DNA from: Reticulascus tulasneorum
Lineage: Eukaryota; Ascomycota; Sordariomycetes; Glomerellales; Reticulascaceae
DNA: 64,000 nt
NCBI GenBank assembly: GCA_001557505.1
Contig: LSAX01000012.1
Location: 868,001 to 932,000, forward strand
Direction of reading: 5' to 3'
Part shown: positions 23,256-36,200 of the stretch, piece after piece
Layout of the letters: every line of letters begins with the position of its first letter
Numbering within the stretch: the stretch's first letter is position 1
Position numbers and translations under genes: made by a program
Notes under the pieces: model-generated
The model's input: only the letters and a program-made list of their open reading frames with translations
Told to the model about the DNA's origin: nothing
The model's database searches: none

Positions 23256-23420
23256 CACCAGAACGGATTTGGCCTAGTTAGTTTATTCTGCTGTCGAGCT
23301 AACTACAGATTCAAAGGAAGCCAACCCATATCCATCTCTCTTATTTGAAGTGTAGCCGATTAAAATCCTGTCATTTACCAACTTCACCTTCCGGCCTGTC
23401 GATGCCGACGATCACCAAGG

Positions 23421-26400
23421 ATGGCGACTGCTAAGCGTAACGAGGAGCTTCGTCGTACCATCAACAGGCGACAGCCTGCCCCGTCCGTTCCTGGAAAACC
23501 CACCACCCTAGGTCTCGAGGTCTATGGTGCAGCTGGAGGACCCGCAGCCTCGCGATGGGGATCACTGATCCAAAATCTGTGGTCACACTCCACTCGACTT
23601 GCGCCACAGCTTGACGGTCAATTGACCAAAGACCAAGGCCCTAACAATCTCACACATCCACAGCCAGATGCCATCCTTAGCCGTCAGGACTTGAACCCCA
23701 TGGCCATTCACGATGATGTGTATGCGAATCAGGAGGAATTGTTCTCACTCGAATATGACCTGCTTGATTTAAATTCGGCCACGTCCGGTGACCTATGTAA
23801 CGGACGGTATGACAGCTCGCTACTAGGCTTAGAGGATACGACTTCCATGGAACTAGACTTCGAGATGCGGGATTTCACCATGGAGGGCCTCGCATTTGAC
23901 GACACCGCCGGAGACCACATGTTCCTCGACAGCCCAAGCATCACAGAACCAGAATCTGTTCTCCAGGCACCGGCAAGGCGACACCGTTCTCAAATCAGTG
24001 CCGCGAACAATGCCATCCTCACAGAGTGGCTCTCTGACAATTCGCCCTACCCTACAAAGGCCGAGAAGGCACAGCTTTCCGGGGCGACGGGGTTGAGCAT
24101 CCCACAGATTAGCTCGTGGTTCTCTAGGGCTCGCCAGCGAAAGCTCAAGCGCGTAGTGGCGCCATCGGCACAGACAGCCAGTGAGAGAGAGCGGATTGAA
24201 AGCACCACGAATGTATCGTTTCAGAACGAGGGGATGCTGGCCAAGTTATTCCGATTGTCCCAGCCTGCGCCGGCTAGTGATATCCATCTGCAGTCATTCG
24301 CTCAGCCACCACTTCCAGTTCTGATGGACGATTGGTGTCGGCCGATTCAGCTCGCTCAAAGCGATTTTGGCGTTTCCATGGTATACAGGAAACCACTCAA
24401 AGACGGCTCGAACATTCGCCGGTCAAAATCTCAGTCCATTCTAGTTTACGATTCAAGAGAGCTTCGGCATGTGAGGCATACACAGAGTGAGAGCTCACAG
24501 ACTCGGTTGTCCTTGTTCGTGGCGGTAACCAGCGCAAGTGGCACTTGCTCGAGCAACAGTCTCGGTGGAATTCAAAGAACAACAACTGTTGCAGCCAGAC
24601 TCATCACCAGGTTCAGCTTCATAGATGGCGAGACGGTTCGGTCCCGGGTCTTCGCGTGGCTCGATAAGGTTACCGAGTCAGTCGGGCCGCATCTCGAGCC
24701 TCCATTGAAATCCGCCACGACAGATGGACATCCGCCGACCGAGAGCTTGGCTATTGGCCTGCCAGAATATGGATCACCGGTGTCAGATACAGACTATTTC
24801 CCCCGCAAGATTAATGTAGGAGACTACCAACCAGACGATGGAGGCTTTGCGAACATTGTCTCCTTGCCTTCACCTGCGTTCTCCCCAATCCCTTTTGATG
24901 CGGCGTCGAACCCTGGCTCCAGTGTTTCCAGTGTCAACTCCGTGGCCAGTCATGCGTCTTACGCCTCAAGTTATGTCTCGTTTGGTTCTCGAAAGGGGAG
25001 ACGCATGCTCTTTCAGCAGGACCATCGATTCCCTTCGCGTGTGGGTTCTTTGACTGGCTCGAATTCCTTCACGAAGAAAAACACTGATGTCGAACCCAAC
25101 GACAATGCCTGGTTTGACAAGTGGCCAATCCACTCAATAAGGAACTCCGGACGAAAGAGGAAATCGTTCGACCATCCAGAGGAGCAGGCGCCGAAAAGGA
25201 CTGTATCCGTTCCGTGTTTAAGCACAGAACCACCAAAGATAGATAGGAGACGCAGCGCGATTCCGGAAGCCTGGACCTACAAAGTCCAACCCACAAAATA
25301 TCAGTGCACATTCTGCCGATCAGAGTTTGGGCGAGCATCAACGTGGAAACGCCACGAGGAGTCCGCGCACGCACCGCAGAAGGTGTGGATCTGCAAGCCC
25401 CGTCCACTGTCCTTGGCAGCACACGCCTCCTGTCCCCTGTGTGCTGCAGCAGAGCTGTCACCATCCGTAGCATGCGAACACGACTTCGACAAATGCTGGG
25501 AGAAGCCAAGATCGGACAGGTGTTTCTATCGCAGGGATGCACTAAAGCAACACATTGGCCTCAAGCATGGGAAGACCTGTAAGGCTCTCGTCGACATGCT
25601 TGATCTGGATTCCTGGGCCGAGGCTGCCACCAAGACAGATCTAGACCTCACCTGTCATTTCTGCGGACAGCCAGGTACCACCTGGGACGAGCGGGCAAAG
25701 CACATCGCGCAACATTTTGGTGATGGTATGACAATGGACCTGTGGACTCCGAACGGGCCATACATGTCTTTTGTCACTGGTCAACAGCGCCTAAACAACC
25801 TTCCGGTGATGACCCATGGGAGTTACTTCGCCAATATCCCTTTCGGTTTAGGAAATCTCCACGCCGGTGGCAGCTCTCCGATGCAGCCTGATGTTGAGGA
25901 ACCACTGGATGTTATACCAACGGCCGTAGTGATCAAGAACATCGCATTCAGGTGTAAGAAGGAAGACCTGGTGGAATTGATGGCATCTATGCACTTACCC
26001 CAGCCGTATGCCTTCAATTATCACTTTGAGAGTGGCGTGTTCCGCGGTCTTGGCTTTGCCAACTTCTCAACCTCGGAAGAGGCGACGACTGTAATACAAC
26101 AGTTGAACGGTGTGGAAGTCATGGGTCGCAAACTGCGTGTTGAGAATAAAAAGATGATAGCAGAGCAGGAGAGAAATCGCATTGAGATGGAGAAGCGGAA
26201 AAGGCGTGGAATGGCTGTGGAAACGATGCCATCTTTTCTGACCCAGGACTATCCGCAGCACCGTGCCGACATGAGTACTGAGGGGACTGGGTCTTCAATT
26301 AGTAAGTTCTCAGTGTTGCTTACGGCCCTTTAGGAGTTCCAGAAAAGGCTGACTGCTTTGCTAAGGGGACCTTAACTTAAACAACCCGGACACGCTGGAG

Positions 26401-26694
26401 ATCTACACCCAACTCTGCCTCTTCCAGCATGATGCCACAAGACACAGTATCACCTTCCAGCCGACCCTTTCACCCGAGCAACGTCGCGAGGTGCATACGA
26501 TCGCCAAACACTTGAGCCTTATTCACAGAACCCTGGGTTCCGGTGATCAGCGACAGGTTTATGTCCACAAGCATACCCCACCGGCAGCTCCGCCCATAAG
26601 CCCGGAACCTTCCGGGGCGGAGAAGACGCTCTGGCGTTCAAGTACTCAGTTCCTGGCAGTGTCGCCGAGCGTCTTGCAGCTACGACAAGTGTAA
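23421..26694 (+). CDS. Homeobox (KN/TALE) - C2H2 zinc finger - RRM - R3H-like fusion protein
   Basis: Two exons (23421-26301 and 26366-26694) encode 1069 aa. Residues 186-245 are a TALE/KN homeodomain, including the Pro-Tyr-Pro three-residue insertion (NSPYPTKAEK) and recognition helix ISSWFSRARQRKLK. A C2H2 finger follows at about 627 (YQCTFCRSEFGR, WKRHEESAH), with further Cys/His clusters to about 780. Residues about 832-915 are an RRM: VVIKNIAF is RNP2-like and FRGLGFANF is RNP1-like. The final exon (PDTLEIYTQLCLF, TLSPEQRREVHTIAKHLSL) resembles the C-terminal R3H-like part of Pin4-type RNA-binding proteins. The two halves thus look like a homeobox-C2H2 transcription factor fused to a Pin4-like protein. 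The first exon crosses the fusion without a stop for over 2.8 kb, so it is one transcript as sequenced. Confidence 0.85.
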
Positions 26695-27854
26695 GTAGGA
26701 AGCGGCGGTTCAAGCAGGACGGCGTGTACTTCATATGAGTTGCCCCCACAATGTGACATGGGCCCCCTTAGGAATCTAAGCTTCTGTTCTCATGGCAGTA
26801 GAAGGATGATGATGGTACCTCTGCTCGAAAACCTGGCATTGCACTATCAAGCGAATGCGTATCGGAATTGCGAAAAGAAAGAAAACAACTCAAGCTACTG
26901 TTTTCAAGATATCCAGCGCCGTCCGTGTTTGTGTGTATTTCAAGCCACGAGATACTCTTACTTAGCACCACTCGGCACCAAATTCCTGTGGTTTGACTTG
27001 CCACGCGAAATAACACGGCGAATTTCCCCTCCAGGCCATTAGATACCTTGAAAACATCAAGCCTGTTCCGCAACGACATCTGTATTGGCCGCTGCAGCTG
27101 TGTCAGGCTCTGTTGTGGGTGCGGTCATCGCTGGAACACGTGATCAAGCTTCCCAGACTTTTTTGGTGTGAAACCAAAGTCCATGAAAATAGCGTAGAGC
27201 CAATTCTGTGTCTTGATTATATCTGAGAGTGTCTTGCATAACATCATCCACTACTGTACCTACCTACCTAAGGTATGTAATGTCGAACCTTAATTAAATA
27301 TTAGCATATTGGCACTTCAAATATCCCCAAGACATCTTGAGTAAGAGGTGCGGAGAACTGCCAGCTGGTATCACCTGGTCCCAGCTGGTGGAACCCCGCC
27401 CACCAGCAGGGACGGTTTCAAGTCGTACAGCCACCGTGAGTCATATTATCGCCTCGAAAGCGAGTCATCAACTGAATCTGCATATGTTCGTGGCGAGGAA
27501 GCGGGGAAGACGAAACGAAGCACTAATTACATGATTGGATCCCGCCAGCCAAGGCCGTAATCAAGCGTGATATCCAATGTTTCGCGCATTATGACTCAGT
27601 GATGAGCGGCACTGCGCTTCGGTGTTCGGTTTCCGGATCCGGTTTTATCTGGAAGTCATCTGTCAAGTAATTACGGGGTACAAGTAATGTGGTTCAACCC
27701 CGAAATCTCAACCATTTCAATTCAGCAACTTACCCTTTTCTTTCTATCTCCACCGAAAGCCAGCTTCCCTTGTGAGGCTTATAATCAATTCAATTTACCA
27801 ACGGTATTTGGCTTCAGTTCATTAGATTTTCTTCAATCGTTCATCAATTTCATC
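26695..27854. other. Intergenic stretch upstream of REI1
   Basis: Positions 27217-27335 and 27703-27854 are shared with the relic at 21575. The ~365 bp between them (about 27338-27702) is missing from the relic, so it is either an insertion here or a deletion there. No gene otherwise seen. Confidence 0.5.
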
Positions 27855-29087
27855 ATGGCAGATGCAACGGGTACAACTGCAGCAACCGGAGCAGGCTCAA
27901 CCGGACCAATTGTGTCGGATCTCGAAGTTACTTGCACTACCTGCGTTGCCAAATTCGATAGCAAAGATACGAAGAGGGAGCACATGAAAAGCGACTGGCA
28001 GTATGTGGCCTCCCACAAGCTGGACAAGCAGATAACTGACAAAATTAGTGTTTACAACCTGAAGCGCAAAATTGCTTCGCTGTCTCCCATCTCTCTCACA
28101 ACATTCCAGGAAAATGTTGTTCTTTCAAAGACGGAAGACGGAAGCAGCGATGAATCTTCTCAAAATGGGGAGTCGGGCCTTCCACATCAGCAACATGGCA
28201 CGAAGCGGGTGACAAAACGTTCCCGCGTCAAATCACGGAATCATGCCCAGAAATCTTCTGAAGCTCCTTCAACAGACATTCCCTCATCTAAACAAACCGA
28301 GGATAGCCATTCCGAGGACGAGGAAGAGGACGAGGAAGAACAATTCGACCCACGACAGTGCTTATTCTGCAATTCCCAGGCAACATCCTTAGATGACAAC
28401 ATGGCACACATGTCGCATGCACACAGTTTCTTCATTCCCAGTGCCGAATACCTCATCGACCTGGAATCACTTCTCACCTACCTGTTCATAATACTCTCAG
28501 ACTTCCACGAATGTCTCTACTGCGGCAGCGTCAAGAGCAACAAATTCGCAGTTCAAGACCACATGCGTGCGAAAGGCCATTGCAAAGTTGATCTTGAAGA
28601 CGAAGGGCACGCGCTGGAGCAGTTTTACGATTTCGCGGGCGACGCGGACAGCGACGCCGAGAGTCAAGACGGCGAGGAGGACCTGACACTGGTTCCCGAG
28701 GACGATGAGCTTCGTTTGCCGTCCGGGAAGACGCTTGGTCATCGCTCGCGTGCGCAGTACTTCCGCCAAAGAGTGCCGGCTCGAGCTTCATCTAGCTCAT
28801 CTACGCCTCAGAAGACCCTGGCGGAAGCTGAGGCATTGCCAGCGGAGGATACCCAGTCGACGGATCAGAGGATTGTGATGAGAGCGGGGACGTCTACCAG
28901 CATGATCGGCATCCCAGAGGGGCAGCGGCGGGCTTTGGTGGCGGTGGAGCAGAAGATGATGAAGATAGAGGCGAGGATAAGGAATGAATATGAGGCAAAT
29001 GTGCAGAGGAAAGGCAATCAGCAGAAAACTTTCAGGGTGAAAAGTATAGGGAAGAAGGCTGGCGGATTGGAGAAGCGATTGGGATGA
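27855..29087 (+). CDS. REI1: REI1/REH1-like C2H2 factor of 60S ribosome maturation
   Basis: Two exons (27855-28000, 28049-29087) encode 394 aa. The 48-bp intron is in-frame and easily missed; removing it restores SDWHVYNLKRKIASL, a signature of the family. C2H2-type fingers are CTTC...HMKSDWH near the N-terminus, CLFCN...HMSHAH in the middle and CLYCG...HMRAKGH after it. An acidic stretch (SEDEEEDEEEQFD) precedes the second finger. The family acts in the cytoplasm on pre-60S particles, helping release and recycle Arx1 and related export factors. This is the clear housekeeping gene of the window. I start at the ATG giving MADATGTT because the longer upstream frame has no conserved sequence. 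A diverged 5' copy of this gene lies at 21575-22027. Confidence 0.92.
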   Translation: MADATGTTAATGAGSTGPIVSDLEVTCTTCVAKFDSKDTKREHMKSDWQYVASHKLDKQITDKISVYNLKRKIASLSPISLTTFQENVVLSKTEDGSSDESSQNGESGLPHQQHGTKRVTKRSRVKSRNHAQKSSEAPSTDIPSSKQTEDSHSEDEEEDEEEQFDPRQCLFCNSQATSLDDNMAHMSHAHSFFIPSAEYLIDLESLLTYLFIILSDFHECLYCGSVKSNKFAVQDHMRAKGHCKVDLEDEGHALEQFYDFAGDADSDAESQDGEEDLTLVPEDDELRLPSGKTLGHRSRAQYFRQRVPARASSSSSTPQKTLAEAEALPAEDTQSTDQRIVMRAGTSTSMIGIPEGQRRALVAVEQKMMKIEARIRNEYEANVQRKGNQQKTFRVKSIGKKAGGLEKRLG

Positions 29088-30559
29088 TTGGCGCTGAGAA
29101 GCTCTAATAAAACACCGATTAAGGCGTCTCCATATTTGATGAACCTTACCTTTGAGGGTATACCACCCCGGCTCTCACACACGAATAGAGTGTGCGGTTT
29201 CGTGAGCAAAAGATGATAAGATGGCAAACGCGAGGTTCCGGGATGACTCTGGGTGCGGAAAGCGCCGACTTATGGTGTCCCAGAGATTTTGAACCGGTGG
29301 AAGAAGTGCTTTGCGTGTTGATGGAGGCAAGCAAGTCCTGGACCTTGACAATATCTCCACGTAAGGTACGGATTAACCTGGTGGGATTGCTAATTGTTGT
29401 GTGCTATTGGCTTATTATCGGTTCCCAGCGGGAGCCGTCTGTCAATCCCGCTGCCTGTACGTACGTGCGACGTAACTAGATACTATCTCCCTTTCAGTCT
29501 GGGAAGGCCGCACCTTGGTACCTTTCAGGGATTATTGGGGCCCATGAGGATTGGATCCAACAGCGGACTATCAACTAAAGGTAACCTAACTTGGAACTAA
29601 AGAAAGTATCGTAGACGGTAGGTAGGTTAAAACACTAAGCTGCCTATATTTATAGCGCCTTTACAGAGCATACAGCACTTACCCGCTAAAAAGCGAGCCC
29701 CGGGGAGGTTACTATGGTGAGATGCGAGGCCTTCCCATACTCACAGGGATAAGTCTACCATAGAATTAGGATTTATCAACAAGAATAAGAGTGTATTAAG
29801 TATTGAGGCTTGAAGCAATCAGATCTAACGTGCCCCGGAAAAGACGATGACGTTACTCAACTATGTCATGATCTGCAACAAACATCTGCGAGGGTCATCG
29901 TTCAATTTCCCAACTGCAGCACTTTTATTCTAGTTGGTTCAGTGTTGAGGAAGGACGGCTGACGGGGGATTATTCAACACCAGCCATCCTGGCACATTTT
30001 ACAACAGACATCGACGCCTGGTCAATGTGAAATGTTGAAAGTGCCTTCAAGCGTTGAGCAACCTTGCTAGAGGATTCAGTGGGGGTGGGGGCTGCCCCTT
30101 AATTACGGGCTTCTCGGACGGAGTAATCCACCAATATGAAAGGAGCGCGGAGAACTTTAGTGGTGGTCAAAGTTGCTTGCAGTCCAAGGACTCTACTTGA
30201 AACATCTTCCGGGTTGTCGGTAGCTATCCATGATGCCGGCTTCCAGGTCTATCCACAGTCTCCTTGTGTTATAATTTTCAAATTTCATAGCGGTAGCGGA
30301 GCCCAATTTCTTACCTATCTTTCTAGCATCTGTGGCTGCCGCGTAGAGAAGTCCACTATTTTACTTATAAATCTTGATGATTGCCGCCCGCCAAGTCCAT
30401 CGAAGGCATGGCACTTGGAGCACAACTGCTCTCTGTACTTTCACCCAGCTTCATCTAGCCACACTCCCACATTCTTTTGGCACTTCAGGCTTATACTTTT
30501 GATCTCTTGCTTTCTTGCACAAACCTTGATATCTCTGCTTTGACTTACAAATTTCTATC
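29088..30559. other. Intergenic stretch
   Basis: No gene supported. An AATAAA follows the REI1 stop (listed). TTATAAAT near 30364 could be a TATA element for the rhamnogalacturonase, about 195 bp upstream of its start. No repeat seen. Confidence 0.4.
29105..29110 (+). terminator. AATAAA poly(A) signal after REI1
   Basis: A canonical AATAAA lies 18 bp after the REI1 stop codon, a plausible 3'-end processing signal. Confidence 0.5.
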
Positions 30560-32258
30560 ATGGCTCTCTCTCCCACAAGGTTTCTGGCAATGGCTGGCTA
30601 TGTTCTTGGTGTTGCAGCTCAACTGTCGGGCCCGGTTGGTCCAACAACGTCTACAGCTGCAAAAGCAGGTGTGAAAATCTGCAATATCATGGATTATGGC
30701 GGGGCCGCGAGTGCTTCAATAGATAACAGTGCCGCAATCAATTCAGCCTGGAACGCTTGCAAGACTGGAGGACAAGGTACGGCTGGCTCCGTCTAAGCGA
30801 CGATTATCACTAATGGCTCCCAAGTCTACATACCCTCAGGAGATTACGGACTAAGCACCTGGCTGACGTTGAAAAATGGCAAGGGTGTTTCGATCAACCT
30901 GGAAGGTACCATATATCGAACTGGGACAGCCGGCGGAAACATGTTCATGATCAGAGACACCAGTGACTTTGATTTCTACAGCGCCAACTCCAAAGGTGCG
31001 ATCCAGGGCTACGGGTATCAATTTCACAAAGACAACACGTACGGACCGCGCATTCTGCGACTGTACAAATGCACCAACTTTTCCGTTCATGACATTGCTC
31101 TTGTGGACTCTCCAGCTTTCCACCTGTCTCTCGACACATGCACCAACGGCGAGCTGTACAACATGATCATCCGTGGAGGCAACCGTGGCGGCCTCGATGG
31201 TATCGACGTATGGAGCACTAACATATGGATCCACGACATCGAGGTCACTAATAAGGACGAGTGCGTCACGGTTAAGAGCCCGGCAGATCACATCTTGGTT
31301 GAGCAGATACATTGCAATTGGTCTGGAGGCTCAGCTATGGGGTCCTTGGGCACTGGTGTTGGTAAGTTAACCTATCCCTCTCCATATGTAAAGGTATGCA
31401 TTACTAACGATGTCAGATGTCCATGATATCGAGTACAATAATATCTACACGCACCACTCGAACCAGATGTTCATGATCAAATCCAATGGCGGAAACGGAA
31501 CCGTCCGAAACGTCGCCCTGAACAACTTTATCGGGCATGGCAACGCCTACTCGCTCGACTTCGACTCGGCGTGGAGCAGCATGAGCGTTGTGGCGGGCGA
31601 CGGAATCCAGTACTCGAACATCAGCTTTGGTGGATGGCGCGGCACCTGCGCAAATGGCGTCCAGCGCGGGCCCATCAAACTACTCTGCCCGGCCAAAACG
31701 CCCTGCACCGAGATTAGCATCGATGATTTCCATATGTGGACCGAAACCGGCAGCTCTGTGCTGCATGCATGCTATAATGCGTACGGATCAGGAGCTTGTC
31801 TGAGAGGAGGTAGCGCTCTGACAGCATACACAACTACACAGACTTTAAAAACGGAGACCAGTTATCAATACTCCACGATGGCGAACGAGCTAGCCGTTGG
31901 TCTTGGCCTATCCACCTCCATCGCCGTCCCCACAATGCCAGCTTCCTTCTTCCCTGGGCGAGCTCCCAAGAGTTCTATTCTTGGCCACGCTGCCGTCAAC
32001 GCTGCAGCAATGGTAGAGAGCAGTTCTTCTATGCCAACGTCTTCAGGCTCAGACACTGCTGGTTCAGTTCCTAGGTTGGCCTCTATAACTGGAGCGGCAA
32101 CAGCCGCAACTGTCACAGCTGTCACCGTTGATGTTGATGCTATCAAAACTTCTTCGTCGGCTATCGCTTCGGCATCGCCAACCATTTCGTTGCCACCAAG
32201 TTCACCGACCCACGTCAGCTGGAGAGGCAAGCCACCTCATCGTTTCAGAAGAAATTGA
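30560..32258 (+). CDS. Secreted GH28 rhamnogalacturonase with Ser/Thr/Ala-rich tail
   Basis: Three exons (30560-30776, 30825-31361, 31417-32258) encode 531 aa. After a signal peptide the sequence follows the GH28 beta-helix of rhamnogalacturonan hydrolases: CNIMDYGG near the N-terminus, then [33 protein letters not shown] and [12 protein letters not shown]. These blocks distinguish rhamnogalacturonases from ordinary polygalacturonases and carry the acidic catalytic residues. The enzyme should cut the rhamnogalacturonan I backbone of plant pectin outside the cell. Residues after about 400 are low-complexity Ser/Thr/Ala, longer than the tail of the short RGase A type and like RGase B forms. There is no clear GPI signal. 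The second intron has a good branch point (TTACTAACG). Confidence 0.9.
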
Positions 32259-33204
32259 TCTTTCACGGTTGTCCCTTGTTATGTCATGCGTTGATTGCCG
32301 GCCCTTTCCTCAATGAAGTTTTAAATGCCGTTATCTATGCTTCACTTATGGTTTCATTAACCAAACGGGAGACAACACGCCGATGAAAGTTGTCGCTATT
32401 GGCACGTTACTCACATACCATCTTGGTAATGTTGTCACGCGCAATCGCTCAGCAATTATGGATGGAAAAGTAGCAACAGATTGAGCTGGATCCAGGTATT
32501 CTAGCCCCTACAGAGATCGAGCACCGACACATGGTGTCCTTGCCATCACATCTGCTACCTATACCGCCGTTGTGTTCTCCAATACTATGATAGTGTCGAC
32601 TGTTTGGGGAGCTGCGTTCATGAGGGAAGTCCTGAGACCCCTGGATGCTTTTAGTATGCTCTCCAGTGTAAGCTGAGCACGGATAGGGCCAAATAGAGTT
32701 GGCCCATGGCCACTCTGAGGCAATCCCATTAGCCATTGAAGCTGGGGAGGGCTGTATTCGGCCACAGCATCCTCGTTGATCAAGATCAACTCTTTATCTT
32801 CGGTAGGTAGCGAAATAAAAGTTCATCTCACGCAGACAACCTTTTTGGATTAAGCCGTCCGTGTAGTTCTTGACGAGTTGCGGGCTTCAAGGAGTTCATG
32901 GCAAATGAGGTGTCCAGTCACCTGTCTCTATGCTTGCACAAAAGCACAAGGAAAGTTATAGATAACTGTAGGTAACTAGATCATGGTTCTCTTACGGGAC
33001 TTGGGCAACGCGGGATCTATGGCTCACTGGCAGGGAGCCCAATCAATCTGACGCCAAAAGATGAAGCCAGTCCACACGTTACCATCATGAACTTTGACTT
33101 CCGCTTTTAGGCACCACCTGTTGATCAGCCACCCCTTTTTACAAAATCCGAGCATCAAGTATCACGCATCAGGCCATTCCTTTCAACCAGTTTTTAGTTG
33201 TCCC
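32259..33204. other. Intergenic stretch between convergent genes
   Basis: No gene, RNA or repeat seen. Confidence 0.4.
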
Positions 33205-36200
33205 CTACACGACGGTGAATTCCAGTGGGCCATAGATGTCCCAGTTATTCGCATGTTCACGAGTTCCAAAAGGTAAAAGGGCCGCGACACGCATGCTGCG
33301 AGCGATACATTAGCCAACGGGGCCGGAACAGATGAACAGAGCAAGGCGAGCTTACGTGTACTTCCCAGGCTTTATTTTAGTTCCGTCTGCAAGTTTGCCT
33401 AACCACCAAGCCTCGTAGTAGGAGCCAGCGGGCGAGCGAAACAATTGGGTCTGCGGGAAAGTGACTATGTCGTTTTCGTCATGGATCTCAGGGTCGAAGC
33501 GAATGTCATATTCACCAATGGCAAAGCTGGTTGCGGAGCCAATATAACCGTCTTTGCCGGGAACAGGAGGGTAGTTCCACTTCTGCTCTCTCCAGCCAGC
33601 TTCGTAGATCTAGTCCATTATATTAGTTTTTAGTGGCAATCGAGGCGCATTAGGCGCGTTGGCTTTCTAAGAGGGCGGGGAGAGATGTGCAAGGAGGGGA
33701 ATCATGACTCACATCCCAACGCAGTTCTTCGGTGCCCCATTTAATGGCGGTGAATAGTTTTGGGAAGTCTTGAGTCTCTAGGGAGAGGTTAAATGAGAAG
33801 CTGAAAGGTTACATATTAGCAATGGGCAAAAGTCATTAACCTGACAAACTTGCCTGGATTTCTCGCCAATATCAACTTCATTATTCGTGGACCAGATGAC
33901 GGGAAACCCGTCGAAAAAGAGCCCACGCATCTCGGTCTCAAGGTTAGCCGAAAGACCTGTCGTCGTTAAGTGTCAGCACAGCCATCGGAATTTCAGGCAG
34001 GTCTCCATGAGTTTGTTTTCTTAGCGAGCACATACCCATATAAGGAACCGACACAGACTCCCCATTGTCTCCCGTGATGAGAATCTTGCCACTGTACACT
34101 GGCAGCATGTTTTCGTTTAGCCCGCCCGTAGGGGGATTAAAATTGATCCTAGGAGCGGCTGTTAGTATTCGTTCACGCTTTTTGCTTCCTAGGGAGCTTG
34201 TAAGAACCGGGGGGAGCGCTTACTTTGCTGTCTTAGTCTCGCCGGGCTTCACAACGAATTTTCCACTCGGTAGGCTAACTCTGGGCACGATCGTCATTGG
34301 GAACATTTCATCGGCAAACTTCATCTCGCCGTTCGGAATCCAGCATGCCTCGTACCCGCCAGCATCCTGCAAGTTGAAGCTATACTCCACTGGTGTTGAC
34401 CCGGTATTTGTTACGTCGACGCTGTGGTATCGTGAGAAGTGGCGCGTGTCGTTGAGCGCGAACTTAGTGTAGGACAGTTGCGTGGCATAGTTTACTACCT
34501 TAGTGGCATTGATGAGGCCCGTTCCGACCCGGTCGACCGGTGCCCAGTAACCGGGCTGACTGAGTGTTTCGTCGATAGACCATGGCATGGAGCCTCCGGA
34601 GGCGGAAACCCGCCCTGCAAATTCGATGGCGAAGTCAGTCCCAACGATTTTCTTGCCGCCTGTCTTCTGTACATAGAGAGCTGCAACTCCGGCGACGTAG
34701 GGGGTGGCCATAGAAGTACCACTCAAGATCCTATATCCGCCATTGAGGTAGGTGCTCCATATATCGCCACCGGGAGCAGCAATGTCGGGCTTGAGGCTGA
34801 GATCGTATGGGGCACTATAACTGGTGAAGTAGCTCGGCAAGCCTCCGAGTGGGTTAAACATTCCCACTTTTTGAGGATACTTCTCCGAGAAATCCACAGT
34901 TACGCTCTGGACGTCTTTGATGGCGTTCGTGATTGTCTGGCCAGTCTCTGCGCTTACAAGAGCAAGATGAGAGTTCCAGTTAAACGACCAGGGGTTGATT
35001 GGCGTATGGTCGTCATTGTAGACCAGGATGTATGTCGCATTAAATGGTTCTAGGTTCGCCTGCCTTTCTTCTATTGCGCAGCCGCCGTACAAGGGCATCA
35101 AAACAACCATCTGCGATAGGTCTGGCGTATCAGCGGGAAGAGGAGCACAACCCTGGTCTAAATCCGCGGTGTCCAGTGAGACGGGCCAAATCGGGAAGTC
35201 CTTCACTAGTGGAGGGAAGACATCCATGACCCCAATGTCTCGAAGGCCATCTTTCTTCTCGCCAGCTGGGCCAACGTCAGCCTCAGGCACGTAGCCAGCC
35301 AAGACCGTGTTCTTGACGCCGTTCGCGCCTGTGAAGGTGATTGAGAACGGCTCGGCAAGCATGGTAGATGCAGTGGACGAAGCAATAGCTAGAACGTATT
35401 TGCCAGAGGAACCCCCGCTGGCAAAGAACGGCCCAAAGCCGCCGAAGTTGCCCGTTGCGATGGTAACGATCACGCCCTTCTCGACAATTCGCGAGGAGAC
35501 CTCGGCCCAGGCACCACCTGGAAAGCCACCTGGACCACCGATACTTGCTGTGATGACGTCGGCCTGTACATGTTACTACGTGTGCGCTGCGTGGGACTTT
35601 TCTGCCACTTACACCAGCCTCGTATGCCAGCAAGAATGCCTCAATCAAAGTATCGTCGTCTGTGATGCCCTTAGAATCCAGTTAGTAACAATTACCAGGC
35701 CAAGGGAGCAAGATCTTACACTCTCCGTAAAGACTTTGTACGAGAGAATCGTGGCGTCCGGAGCTACACCTGACCACCTACGTCATGACATTAATAAGTG
35801 AGTATTCAAACTAGAGCTTTTCACTTACGAGTCAGTCTTTCCGGCGACGATTCCAGCCACATGTGTTCCATGGCCGACGAGGTCAAAGGGGTCATCATCC
35901 GGAACTTTCGACTGATGTTGTCTTGGCCAATCTGTGTAGCCCACCATTAGCTTATGTTCACCAACAGATCTTTTGATGCGTGGCAACTAACATCCGTCAC
36001 CAACCAAATCCATCCCACCCGCAATCTTATAACCGGGACCAAAGCCTCCTCCAAGCTGCAGTAATTTAGTGTTTGACATCAATGTGGGCCATGGATGTTC
36101 TTACTGCAGGATGTGTATAATCAACGCCGGTGTCTACGATAGCAACAACTGCTCCCTTCCCAGTCAATCCAGCTTCGTGAAGCTTGTCGACGCCTGTAGA

